Positions 1-10,375 of a stretch of 63,025 bases of DNA are shown here, piece after piece (position 1 is the first letter of the stretch; every line of letters starts with the position of its first letter). Made by a program: the position numbers and the translations under genes. The stretch is from Fonsecaea monophora (Eukaryota > Ascomycota > Eurotiomycetes > Chaetothyriales > Herpotrichiellaceae). The notes under the pieces were generated by a model. The model was not told the origin of the DNA and made no database searches. It saw nothing but the letters and a program-made list of their open reading frames with translations. Location: positions 1 to 63,025 of the forward strand of contig NW_019174076.1 of assembly GCF_001642475.1 (NCBI RefSeq). Reading direction: 5' to 3'.

Positions 1-63
1 GCGCCCCCCCCCCCCCTCCCCTTCCCCCTTCCTCCAGAATGAGTCATGGCTGAGCTGGGTCAT

Positions 64-2035
64 CTATAGCTTCGCGCTCGTAGGCCCCAGGTATCTTCGT
101 CGCTCCAACTTCTTCAGCTCAGCCCTCCGGATCTTGCCACTGATGGTCTTTGGCAAGAAGGCCGCGGGGACAAACTCCATCTTGCGCGGGTACTTGTACG
201 GGGCGGCGTTCCTCTTGCAAAACTCCTGGAGTTCCTCACGCAGTGCCCGCGCCTTGCTCGGCGAGTGGGCGATCTCCCCGGCGGCCGCGTCGGTGAGCAC
301 GACAAAGGCCTTGACGACCTCGTCGCGTTCCGGGTCCGGCGAGGCCACGGCCGCGGACTCGACGACGGCGGGGTGCAGCTTGAGCGTCGATTCGACTTCG
401 AATGGTCCTGTGCCGTTTGCGAAAAAGTCAGAATGGGAGCTCCCAATCTACATAAAAAACATACAAAAACTCGGGGAAAAGTTCCCCAGGGTTGCTGGGT
501 ACATAAACGAATGAATGACGACAGGGTACAGGATGCAAAAATGTAGCAGTGTAGCATTAGCGGCAGTGATCGTAGTGACACGTACCAATTCGATATCCGG
601 CCGAGTTGATCACGTCGTCGCCGCGGCCCACGAACCAGAAGTATCCGTCGTCGTCGCGCGTGGCACGGTCGCCGCACAGGTAGAATCGCTTGCCGTTCGC
701 AAACGTCTTCAGCCGCCGGTCGAGCGCACCGGTCTCCATGTCGATGTAGCCCTTGAAGATGCCGAAAAACCCCCCACTGTGCGAATCCACCTGGACGGCC
801 ATGTCGCCTTCGACGCCGGCGGCATCGACCTCTTCGCCGTGCGGGTCGATCAGTTTCAGCGGCACGCCCGGCAGGGGTTTCCCCATACTGCCAGACCGGA
901 CGGGATTGACGGCCTGGTTGGCGCAGAGGACGATGGTCTCGGTCTGGCCGAACCCGTCGTAGATGGTCATACCGAGGACCTCCCGCCATTTCTCTATCAC
1001 GTGGGCATTGAGCGGCTCCCCCGCGCCCGTCGCGTGTCTCAACGTTTTCCTCAACCGCTCGAGCAGGGGACGGTGCTCGTCCAGAATGAGTTTCCGATAC
1101 ACGGTGGGCGGCGCACACAGGGTCGTGATGGGGTACTGGTCCAGCACCCTCAGCGTCCGGACCGGGTCAAAGGCCTCGCGGTCGTCGTGGACGAACAACG
1201 TCGCCCCCAGGTTCCAGGCCGAGAAGAACGAGTAGGCCGCCTTGGCCCAGCCTTGTTCCGAGAGATTCCAGTACGTGCACGACGTGTCGAGCTCTAGCCA
1301 GTGGGCTCCCGTGAGGGCGTGGGCGAGCGGGTACGAGATGTGGCTGTGGAGCACCATCTTGGGCGGTCCCGTCGTGCCCGACGTGAAGTAGATCATTGCC
1401 GGAGACGTGGGCTGTAGCGATTGAGGAACGGCGAAGTGTGTCGTCTCGGGGATCTCGGACAGCGCGTTCGTGAGAAGGACGACATTGTCGTCACTGACCG
1501 GTGGGACTCGTCCGATTTGGAAAATCGTCTTCAGTCGCGGGCAGTTCTTCCGGACCGCCAGAGCTTTTGCCACGGAAACCTCGTCCCCGATGAAGGCGGT
1601 CGCATGGCTCGCCTGGATGCGGTACTCGATGTCCTTGTCCACCAGCAGCGTCGTGCAGGGGCACACGATGACGCCCGACCGCAGACACGCCGTCACAATC
1701 TCCCACCAGACGGGGAGTCGTGGTGTGATCAAGACACACACGTCGCCTGCCCGGATCCCCAGCGAATCAAACAGCAAGGCAATCCGGTGCGACTGCCGCG
1801 CGAAGTGGCGGTACGTGAACTTTTTCTCGACGCTGAGATCTTGGTTGACCCAGTGCAGGGCGTTTTGCGACGGCGCCACGCGCGCCCAGTGGTCGACAAT
1901 GTGTGTCGCGAAGTTGAATGATTGGGGTTGCGTGGAAGGATCCACGGGGCACGATGGCGATAGCGATGGCTGGGTCATTGCAGAGAAGTAAGCACTCTTT
2001 GCTTGATGAGTTTGGGAACGGGAAGAAGCTGGCAA
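64..2035 (-). CDS. Peroxisomal-type acyl-CoA synthetase (AMP-binding, medium-chain/ACSM-like)
   Basis: This enzyme would activate a carboxylic acid to its CoA thioester through an acyl-AMP intermediate. The model is complement(join(64..407,586..2035)), 597 aa, with one 178-nt intron (gtacgt...acag) that restores the frame between GYRIG and PFEVES. The AMP-binding P-loop YFTSGTTGPPK lies near residues 213-223, followed by the YDGFGQTE and GRGDDVINSAGYRIG motifs. The C-terminal AMP-binding domain runs to PKTISGKIRR, where the catalytic lysine lies. Overall this resembles the ACSM/acetyl-CoA synthetase-like branch. The last three residues are AKL, a valid PTS1, so I infer peroxisomal location. 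A second in-frame ATG at 1978 could be the true start. The neighbour is an acetate-type permease transcribed from the other strand, about 0.9 kb away. The exact acid cannot be read from sequence. Confidence 0.88.
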
Positions 2036-2428
2036 AGTCGGTGCCTGGCAGTCTGGGAGAATACGTCGCTATTAGAGTCGTAGAACCCAAACACACAGCC
2101 ACAGCACTTACTTCAATGGCATGCCAGGCCAGAGCCCTTACACATGTTCTTTTCTCCTTTTCAAGTGCGGTTTCGGCGGTCCCTCCTGGGGGCTCTCCCG
2201 TCAATAGTCAGGCCATGTCTCCCTACCCCTCAAGGGAAAACCTCAGGCCACAGGCCATGATGGCGTGAAGCTCCTCTCCCCAAAGTAAAGTGTTTGGTAT
2301 TGTACAAAGTAAAGTTCCAAGACCGTCCCCATGTGGGGTCCCTGTATCCACTTGTTTGTAGCAGATCGGGATGTTATTGGGCAATCGTCCGCACTGGGGA
2401 CGGCCTTCACGCGGCTCTCGAGGCCATG

Positions 2429-2443
2429 CCCCCCCCCCCCCCC
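2429..2443. repeat. Poly-C run (15 C)
   Basis: Homopolymer of C in the divergent intergenic region. Its length is likely to vary. Confidence 0.9.
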
Positions 2444-2773
2444 GGCTCCTGTCTGGAGACATGAGAGACGAGATCTCCACGCTCCGCAAATCACGCTGTA
2501 CGAGGCACGAGTACTTGCTGTGTATAGCGAAGCTGTCGGTCAAACCATTCGTGGAGACGCTCCAGAATTGCGGGGAGACCACATCCTACACCCGGCACTA
2601 TCGAGCGAATGAGTACCCTCCCGACTTGAGAACGAGAACTCTAACCCTGCGGTATCATTCATAGTGTGTGTACGCGGGTCCAAAACATGAAGTTGCACTT
2701 GCACGGCTGTGGGACAAAGTCACGTAGGAGACGGCATATTCGCACGGGAATCAAGGGCTCGGCGTTGGTCGAA

Positions 2774-2779
2774 TATAAG
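2774..2779 (+). promoter_or_regulatory. Possible TATA box for the GPR1-type permease
   Basis: The sequence TATAAG lies about 195 nt upstream of the ATG at 2973, and a pyrimidine-rich CT tract follows at 2844. This arrangement is common in filamentous fungi but proves nothing by itself. Confidence 0.3.
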
Positions 2780-2843
2780 ATCAGGGGGGGGGGAGGCCTG
2801 GCAACCCGGTGAGCTACAGTATCCTCCTCAACCACTCCCACAT

Positions 2844-2868
2844 ATCTCTCTCTCTCTCTGTGTGTGTG
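2844..2868. repeat. CT/GT dinucleotide tract
   Basis: A (TC)n run passes directly into a (TG)n run just upstream of the permease gene. It may serve as a pyrimidine-rich transcription-start region. Confidence 0.8.
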
Positions 2869-2972
2869 ACTTCTCGAGTCGAAGACTGACTTATTTCCCT
2901 CCCCCGTTCCACGTTGCGGTCGTACAGTAGCAGTGAATACTCTCGAATCATTTGCCCAGTTGCAACAACACC

Positions 2973-4129
2973 ATGGACGCCAAAGAAATCAACCCCAGCC
3001 CTGTCCCCCTGGGCCGGACAGACACGATCCAAAGCATCAACCTCAGCATGGAGATGTTTGAGAAGCTCTACCTCTCCCCCCAGAATAGGGTCAAGGGCGA
3101 CCTCCGCAAGACGTTTGCCAACCCGACTCCATTGTGAGGAAAAAAACACCCTTCTTGCATATCCCCATTAGTTCCCTCGCTGACCTAAGTCTACCTATAT
3201 CTAGGCCTCTTCTCGGCTTCCTCGTCGCGTCCTTTCCCCTGGCGTGTGCGTTGATGGGCTGGCGTGGCGCTGGCGGCGGCGGCGCTGCCTCCATCGGAGC
3301 GTCCTACTTCTTTGGAGGCTTGCTCCAGCTCATAGGCAGCTTCCTCGAGTGGATCCTGGGGAACACCTTTCCCTTTGTGGTCTTTGGCTCCTTTGGTAAT
3401 AAGTCCCAGTAATATCATATCCCCGGAGATTATTCGCGGTCTCTTCTGACAATAACCATCGTCCTACCGTAGGTGCTTTCTGGCTCGCTTTCGGCGCCAC
3501 ATTGACACCGTACTTCAATGCCGAGGGCGCATTCACCGCCGGTGCCACGACTGCGGCAGAAAAGGCAGCGGGAGCGGCGTCCTTTGAATCGAGCTTGGGT
3601 GAGTCTGTTCCTCTCGCATACATATATGCCCGGTCGGTCCAGCGAAAACTAATGTGGTCCAGCCTTCTTCCTCCTCGCCATCGGCATCCTGGTCTTTCTG
3701 TACCTGATCTGCTCCCTCCGGACCAACGTGGCCTTTTTCCTCATTTTCTTCCTGCTGGATCTCGCCCTCTTCCTCCTCACGGGGGCTTACTGGAGAGCCG
3801 CGGCCGGCGATGGCCAGGGCTTTGAAAATCTCGCAAAGGTACGTCCGTCGTCAGACTTTTTTCCACACAAAGACAAAAGACCACACGTTGGGGATTCGCT
3901 TGATTCGCCAAAAACAAAACACAAAGGCTGACAAAAAGGTGGGCGCGAAATTTTCCAGGCTTCAGGCGCGTGCGTGTTTGCCATGTGCATCGTGGGCTTC
4001 TACCTCCTCTTTGCCCAACTCTTGGAGGCGGTGCAGTTCCCCCTTCACCTGCCCGTCGGGGACTTGAGCCACCTCGTCCGTGCCAGGGCGCCAAAGTCTG
4101 CAGCCACGGATGTAGAGAAGGGCGAGTAA
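2973..4129 (+). CDS. GPR1/FUN34/YaaH family transporter (acetate/short-chain acid permease)
   Basis: Plasma-membrane transporter family that includes yeast Ady2/Ato and fungal AcpA, which move acetate and other small monocarboxylates. The model is join(2973..3133,3205..3395,3473..3598,3663..3838,3959..4129), 274 aa, five exons in a consistent frame. The family signature NPTPLPLLGF crosses the first intron. About six hydrophobic segments follow, with FGGLLQLIGSFLEW in the second and FWLAFGATLTPY in the third, and the C-terminal tail is short and charged. Length and topology fit the family. The start sits in a strong context (CACCATGG). Its neighbour on the opposite strand is an acyl-CoA synthetase, so uptake and activation of the same acid are plausible. 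The substrate is inferred from the family. Confidence 0.9.
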
Positions 4130-4704
4130 GTGACAGGGCGTCAGTTCCCATGCATGTGACGTTGAGGCAGGGCTTCAAGAAATGGCCTGTCAACCTCCCC
4201 GAGAGGCAGAGGCATATTGGCACGTTGGGAGGATGGAGATGGATCACCCGTGTGAATCATACAACGCTGGAGTCAGGCCGCGCTTTCTTCGATCGATCAA
4301 GAAAGATGTTCAGATTTGCGCCCCCCAACACAAGAGACTGCGGGTATGGTCAGGGAGGGATGTGAATGGGCCTTCTTCCTCGGAATATCATTACACTTGT
4401 GTGAAAAGACGACAAGTCGTGTAGATTGGATTTTGGGCTCCTCCAAATGCACAGGAGATACATAACATTGAATTGCCACAACTCAGCCCTTGGGACACGC
4501 TATGTGCAAATTGCCGACGGGGCCGGGATAGACTGGGTCCAGCTCCAAGGTGTAGTGAAATGATTAGAGTTTCTTCGACAGGTCGTGACAGCAGCAGCAG
4601 CAGCAGCCTTGAGCGAGGCGAGCTATCAACTATCTCGAAAAGGCTGCTCAACACACACACCTCTGACCACGGGCCAACACCTGTCCGGCAACTTCCTAGA
4701 GCCG
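4130..4704. other. Convergent intergenic gap
   Basis: This is a 575-bp gap between the 3' ends of the permease gene and the Zn2Cys6 gene. I see no ORF or RNA that I can support. A short CAG-type trinucleotide run occurs near 4592-4608. Confidence 0.5.
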
Positions 4705-7062
4705 CTAGAGGTCCCAGAGACTGCCAAACCCCAGTGAACAGAGACTGGCCTCGTGGTCAGATATCGCGCCGACCAGATACAGATCCTGGGCCGTGCTGTC
4801 GAGGTGGGACATGGAATTCCGGAAAGTCATTGGCGACCCGCCGAGCTCGGATTGGACGAGACTTTGGGACAGGCTGGGGGACCACGGGGTCCCCGAATGC
4901 GTCCCGTTGGACATGGTCCCGTAGTCGACGAGTCGGTAGAGGAGCTCCAGATCCTGTTGCGTCAGTGGGACGTGGTAGCACGACGGGTCGATGAGATCCC
5001 GGTACAAGCTCGCCTTGGGGCCAAAGGCATCGAGTTCATTCGCCATCGAGGTGGAATTGTGCCACATCAGCGCGTGGCTCTTGAGAAAAGCCACGTTTTG
5101 TCGACTCATCAGGAATGCAGCCAAGCGGTCAGGTTCCGAGTCCGAATGCGAGTGTAGGAAGTTAATGGATCCTGCCACCAGGGCGCAGTACCCGAGGAAG
5201 GAGGCGATGGTGCTGTACCCAGCCTCCCGAGCTTTCTGAAGGGTTTCGGTCAAGATTTTGGCGTGCTTGAAGGAGGCGCCGACGCTGGCGGCGAAGAAAC
5301 TGGTCCGGAATTTGGCGTTGCTCAGCTCAAACCGTCGCCGGAGCAGAAATGGGTGGTGCAGCAGGCACTGACACAAGTGATAGAGCGCGTAGGAGAAGAT
5401 CAATGGGGCCACCGAATGGAGCTCTCTTGCATTCGCACTGGGGTGCATGGCAGAGTAGTCCGCCAGAACTTCCTGGATCGGTCGATCATATTCAAGTTGG
5501 ACTTCCAGCGACGACAGTCGGGCTCGGATGGCCGAAAAGTCAGACTGAGGTGCCCACGGCGGCTTCTGATCGTCCTGGTCATACCCTTGCACAATGTAGA
5601 CGGATGTCCGATGCAGCTCGGCGGCGAGCACGATCACACGTCCCAAGGGCGAGAGGCTGGATGCTGAGACTTCGCTGGTGGCGCCTTGGCTGCTGACTTG
5701 GGCCAATGTCAGCGTCGTCTGAGGGATGGACGAGATGAAGTCCTCCTCATGGCACGGAAGCTGGAGCTGACAGGAGTAATCCTGTAGGCTGGCCGGTCTT
5801 CCACGCGAACAAGTGGCGAGTCTGTCGAGTAGGTAGACTGACCAATACGTTCGCCGCAGCTCCTCCTGTGCGGCGAACGGCAGGGAAGGGTGTGGCTCGA
5901 ACATCATGCCGAGGACCTGAGCGACCCTAGCGGCCAGGCCGATTTTGATCCAGGCTGATCCGCGACAAGCTACGCCAGTTAGTTCGGTCGCATTCAGTGG
6001 CTGACCCGCGAACGGGCGACGACGACCAAGGCAAAGGAAGGGGAAGCAGGTGTGTAGTTCGACTTACCGGTAAAGTCGCAGATGGAAAGGAGGGTGAGAG
6101 CCTGAACGTGTCGGTAGTCGGCGAGGTCGTCGTCCAAACATTGCGAGGCGATCAATCTCCAGCAAGCGCGGGCGTAGGACTGTGAGGCGCGGACTTGTTG
6201 ACCAGCAAAGAAGGGATGATGGACGAAGCGGACCGACATTGCCAGGACGGCGAGCAGGAGGAAGGTGGGCAACGAGCCATCAGAAACACTTTGCCGAAAG
6301 GATGGTTCGTGGAAGAACGAGTATGGCTGATTGTGTGAATAGTTGAAGTAGCTGTCAATGGCGGCCCAAACGACCTCTGGTGATGGCAAGGTGTCAAAGA
6401 CACTGCTTGGGGGGAAAGCGATGAGTTGGATAAGCAAGGCAGTTTGTCCATGGGAGGGAGATGTTTTGCTCACTCGGTTGTCTCTGAGTCGACAGGACTA
6501 GCCCCATATCTCCTGTATATGACCTTATGATTAGCCCCCCGTGACGACTAGGCTCAACCATGGTCAAGGCAGTGGTGGGCCGGGTGTGTGTTCCTTACTC
6601 ATTTCCGCCAGGAGCAGCTTTGGCCAGGCGAGACTCAATTGAAGTGATCCGGGAGAGGAGAGTCTCCTAGAGGGACCGTCAGCGAGAGCACCACTCTGTT
6701 GTTTACTTGCTATCACTCACATATCCAGGGCTAGCTATCTTGGAAGGAGTCTCGGCCGCCGTCTGGTCATCATCCCAGAGAGGCCTGCATCGAAAGGTGT
6801 GCGGGTACTGACACGTTTGACCCAGACGGGTGCAGAAACTGCAGGCTGGTTGTTCCCCATTGCAGCGGACCTTTTTGCGTCTTGATTTGGGTAATTTTCA
6901 GTCAAAGAGCTCGCTTTTTTCTTGGTGGCGACTTGGGGAGACAAATGTGGCACGCCACGGCCTTCTGTCGGCTGGGTCGCTGGGCTGCTGGACTTACCGG
7001 CAGTTCAGGCAGGCTCGTTTGATGCGTTTAGTGGGACGGAAGTCAGTGTCGTTCAAGTCCAT
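4705..7062 (-). CDS. Zn2Cys6 transcription factor with fungal-specific middle homology domain
   Basis: Nuclear DNA-binding regulator. The model is complement(join(4705..5969,6068..6405,6474..6512,6599..6666,6721..6880,6998..7062)), 644 aa, six exons with all junctions in frame. The binuclear zinc cluster spans residues 18-45, with cysteines 18, 21, 28, 35, 38 and 45, and an intron splits it after CLNCR. A short linker and a coiled-coil-like stretch (LLSRITSIESRLAKA) come next. The Fungal_trans domain includes SFFHEPSF and RRTYWSVYLLDRLA. Exon 4 is only 39 nt. The gene sits between an acetate-type permease and a sugar permease, so control of one or both is a fair guess. The sequence gives no direct evidence of targets. 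Confidence 0.9.
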
Positions 7063-8346
7063 TCTTTGTCAGGCTTCGAGCCAGTTCGGGCGGTTCAGCG
7101 CGTAATGTGTGTCAAGGAAGGTGGGTTGAAAGCCGGGAGTGGAAAGAGATAAAGGACAAGGCGGGGACGGGAGCCACGGGGGCGGGAATCGTGGATCTGG
7201 GGAGCCAACCTGACCCCGTACGGAGTATGTATGTACATGGTAAGAAGAAGCGAGAAGCAGGGACCAGGTCAGTCGGGAGGAAGTCGAGATCAATGATTAT
7301 CACGAGAGGAGGTGTTGCACAGATCATGAACAAACACAAAATGTGACGTGCATAGACGGGCTGACCTGTACCGAGTAGGGAGTAGGCGGGCACGAAGGCG
7401 CGCAGGTAGGGTATTCAGCCAGCAGGAGCCCGCCTCGCTTGCCTAAAAGGGTCTTGGACTGAGAGCCTGGACAACAGATAGGCACGGCAGGCCACCTGGA
7501 AGGCTTAGGAGTGACCTTTACGTTCCCTCGCCCTTGCCAATTCTTCCAGGGGCACCAAGGGGACTTTACCACAACTAAGCACTCCAACCAAGCACTCAGC
7601 TAAGCATTCCTCTCCCCAACTCTCCCCCTTCAACGCGGATGATGGCTACACGCTCGCTCTGATGATATGCATCCCCCCCTCTTCCGTGCTCCATGCTGAA
7701 TGACCCTGGACCAAGAGATCTACCTGGATGAGATGATAGTTTGTATCCTCTGGTAACGTACAGGTCGGGATATAGTATGGTATTTTGTAGGTAACTGTGT
7801 AAACGAGTTGTCCGTAAAGCCATGCACATGTTTATGGCGAGTAAAAAAACTGACAACTGAAAGCCTCGGCGCAAAAGTCCCTGACTGTGCGCCAAGGCCG
7901 TCCCCACCCATGCCTTCACTCTCTCTACTGTACGAGGTACAGGTGCAAGTACCCCGTCTGGGTGCCCGTTGCCACAGCGTGGAGTGATCTGGCTGTCTGG
8001 TATGCTCTGGCCAAGAGCTACAGAACTACAGAACAACGCCGTAGAGTGACGAATTTCCTTCTGTCTAGAATCATAGTTTCCTTCGTAGTCAATTTACTTC
8101 ATCAATGATCGAGTCTCTCTTGATTTATCCGCTTTATGTATAGTTCTGCATACGATATATCCCTCTCAGTTTCCAGTCTCAAGAACTTCGTCTCCCACTG
8201 CTGCTACATCAACCAAGTAAACCACCACAGGTAAGCAAGGAGTAGATCTCAACTTCGAGCAAACGACCCAATTCCCAAGGTCCAGTGTCCACGTCGTCGA
8301 CGCAAAACTCCCAACCTCTCATTGTGATGCCCTCTCTCTCTCCCTC
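7063..8346. other. Intergenic region upstream of the Zn2Cys6 gene
   Basis: This 1.3-kb region holds no recognised gene. It would contain the promoter of the regulator (minus strand) and the 3' flank of the sugar permease. It carries one exact copy of the word CTGTACGAGGTAC at 7928-7940. Confidence 0.5.
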
Positions 8347-10375
8347 TTACACCTTATCAATGTCGACGGCGACGACAGTGTTGTCCTCGGTGATGGCCAA
8401 GGTGCGAGACTGGGTGGAGTACTTGACGGGATTCTTGGCTTCGAAGATCTTGTCCAGTTCCTCGAGCTGTAGACAGGTCACAAATGTGATTAGCATTCCA
8501 TATTTTTCCAAGGTATCAAGCACAGCGCACGGGGAAGAAAAAAAAAAAAGGGGGGGGGGGGGGGGGAGCATAAGAGCGAATGGGGCATGTGTCTCGACTC
8601 ACAGTGCGCTTCTTCGTCTCAGGGAAGAAGAAATAGGCCAGCACACCCTGGACAAAGGTCCAAACCACAAAAATGATGTACGTCTTCCACTGGATCTCCT
8701 TGATCGCCACGGGCCAGGCGAATTGGTTGATCAGACCGGCGGCGTTGACGAAGAAGGATTGGAAGGCCATACCCTTGGCGCGGATCTCAAAGCTGAAGAC
8801 CTCGACCGGGTACAGGGCCTGCAAGGGTGTGATGTTGAACGAGTACCACGCGCCGAAGATGAAGATGAAGGCCAGCACGGCGTTGCCGGCCGTCTTGTTG
8901 CTAAAGACGGCGTCGCTGTCGTCCACAGAGCCCGAGACGAGCGAGTTGGCCAGCGTCCCGGCCGAGGCGGTCATGCAAACCCAGATCACAGACACGCCAA
9001 AGAACCCGGCCAGCATCATCTTGCGGCGGCCGAATCGCTCGACGAAATGCGCGCCGAAGACGGCGAAGCAGAACTGCTCGACGCTGTAGCCGAGCTGGAC
9101 GTTGGCTTTACCGATCGAGGTGTTGACGCCGGCCGTGTCGAGGACGGCGGACATGAAGTACGAAAGAGGACCGTTACCGCACCCTATTTTGAAGACACGC
9201 GTCAGTGGACCAGCGAAGGTAGACGGAGGCGAGTGTTCTTACATTGTGTGAATGCAGAGAACCAGCAAGCGACCGCGGTGCGGTAGAGGCTCGACTTCTT
9301 GTTGAAAAGCGCACGGTAGTCCCACCAGCGTTTGTCCTTGGAACGTCAATCCGTCAGCTTTGCTGCAAGACCTGAGAGCCGAGATGAAGGGAAAAAAAGA
9401 CTTACGGAGCCGTCCAACTCGAGATACTCTTCATACTCATTGAGCTGGAGTCTGACCCAGGCGGAATCGGGATTGCCATAGCCGTGCCACTTGGTGAGGA
9501 TGTCGTGGGCCTTCTGGCGCTTTCCACTGGCATACACCCACCTGGGAGACTCGGGCAGGAAGAAGGCGAAAATGGCAATGAAGCCTGGGAAGACCATCTG
9601 CAGCCAGATGGGGATGAGCCAAGAGTTGTTGCCTTTGATGTTGAGACCACCTCGCGTCGCGCCAGAGGACAAGATCGAGCCAGCCAGCCAGGTGGTGTTA
9701 CAGAGACCAGTAATGATCCCACGATACTTGGGATGGGCCGTTTCCACGATCCAAATGGGGCCGGCTGCCGCGGCGATGGTGACGCCAAAACCCAGGACGA
9801 ATCGACCGCCCATCATCTGACCCTCGGAGGCATTGGCAGAGGTCAAGCCCTGCACAACGGTGCCGACGATGATGAGAATGCTACCAATAAACATGCCCAC
9901 GCGGCGTCCCCACTGATCAATGCAGGGCCCGACAAAAGGCAAGGCAGAGACACCACCGATCTGGTACATGGAGGTGATAAGACCTGCCCAGATACCCTTG
10001 TTCTCCCCATGGAAGTGCTTGAGGAAGTATTCCTTGTTGTTGAGCAGTCCACCGAACAACATCGTGTCGTAGCCGTTCATCGTCTGGCAGAAGAAGCCAA
10101 TGAGTAGGCAGGCGAATAGCTGCAGAGTGCGCGGGTGCAACATTGGCACATCTTCCCGGATCAAAGCCTCATTGAAGGCCTCACTGCCTCTGACTTCCTT
10201 GACCGCGACGACCTGCGACACAAGGTAGATGGTTAGTCTTTCGTTCTATAATGGGCAATAGGAGGACACGGTATGTTCGGTGAGTATGGAGGCTCACATC
10301 TTTGCTCTTGTCGATTGAGCCAATGCGCTCCACGGTCTGCGCCGTAGGATCAGAGATCTTCTCTGGAGAAGCCAT
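8347..10375 (-). CDS. MFS sugar transporter (lactose/hexose permease-like)
   Basis: Twelve-helix plasma-membrane sugar:proton symporter of the major facilitator superfamily. The model is complement(join(8347..8466,8603..9183,9243..9336,9406..10212,10298..10375)), 559 aa, five exons in a continuous frame. Diagnostic motifs include DQWGRRVG after helix 2, the RFGRRKM loop after helix 7, PESPRWVY at the end of helix 6, PVEVFSFEIRAKGMA, and PETKKRTLEELDKIF at the C-terminus. The last intron holds a homopolymer tract. The PVEVFSFEIRAKG segment and the DKRWWDYRALF loop resemble fungal lactose permease-like and cellodextrin-like transporters. The exact sugar is unknown. AT-rich TATA-like sequence lies about 110 nt upstream of the start. 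Confidence 0.9.
8538..8566. repeat. A12-G17 homopolymer tract inside an intron
   Basis: Twelve A followed by seventeen G on the plus strand, inside the last intron of the sugar permease. In the transcript this is a C run followed by a U run. It is likely prone to length change and sequencing error, but it lies outside coding sequence. Confidence 0.9.

Larger units (their letters stand above)
2036..2972. other. Divergent intergenic region, acyl-CoA synthetase / GPR1-type permease
   Basis: No gene is recognised here. The region lies between two divergently transcribed genes and probably holds both promoters. It contains a run of 15 C at 2429-2443, a CTGTACGAGGCAC word at 2496, a TATA-like site at 2774 and a CT/GT tract at 2844-2868. 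Confidence 0.6.

Noticed and set aside
114..1118. Long ORF (334 codons) in another minus-strand frame of the acyl-CoA synthetase
   Set aside because: It is a low-complexity Arg/Pro-rich shadow of a GC-rich gene. The synthetase frame carries all the motifs.
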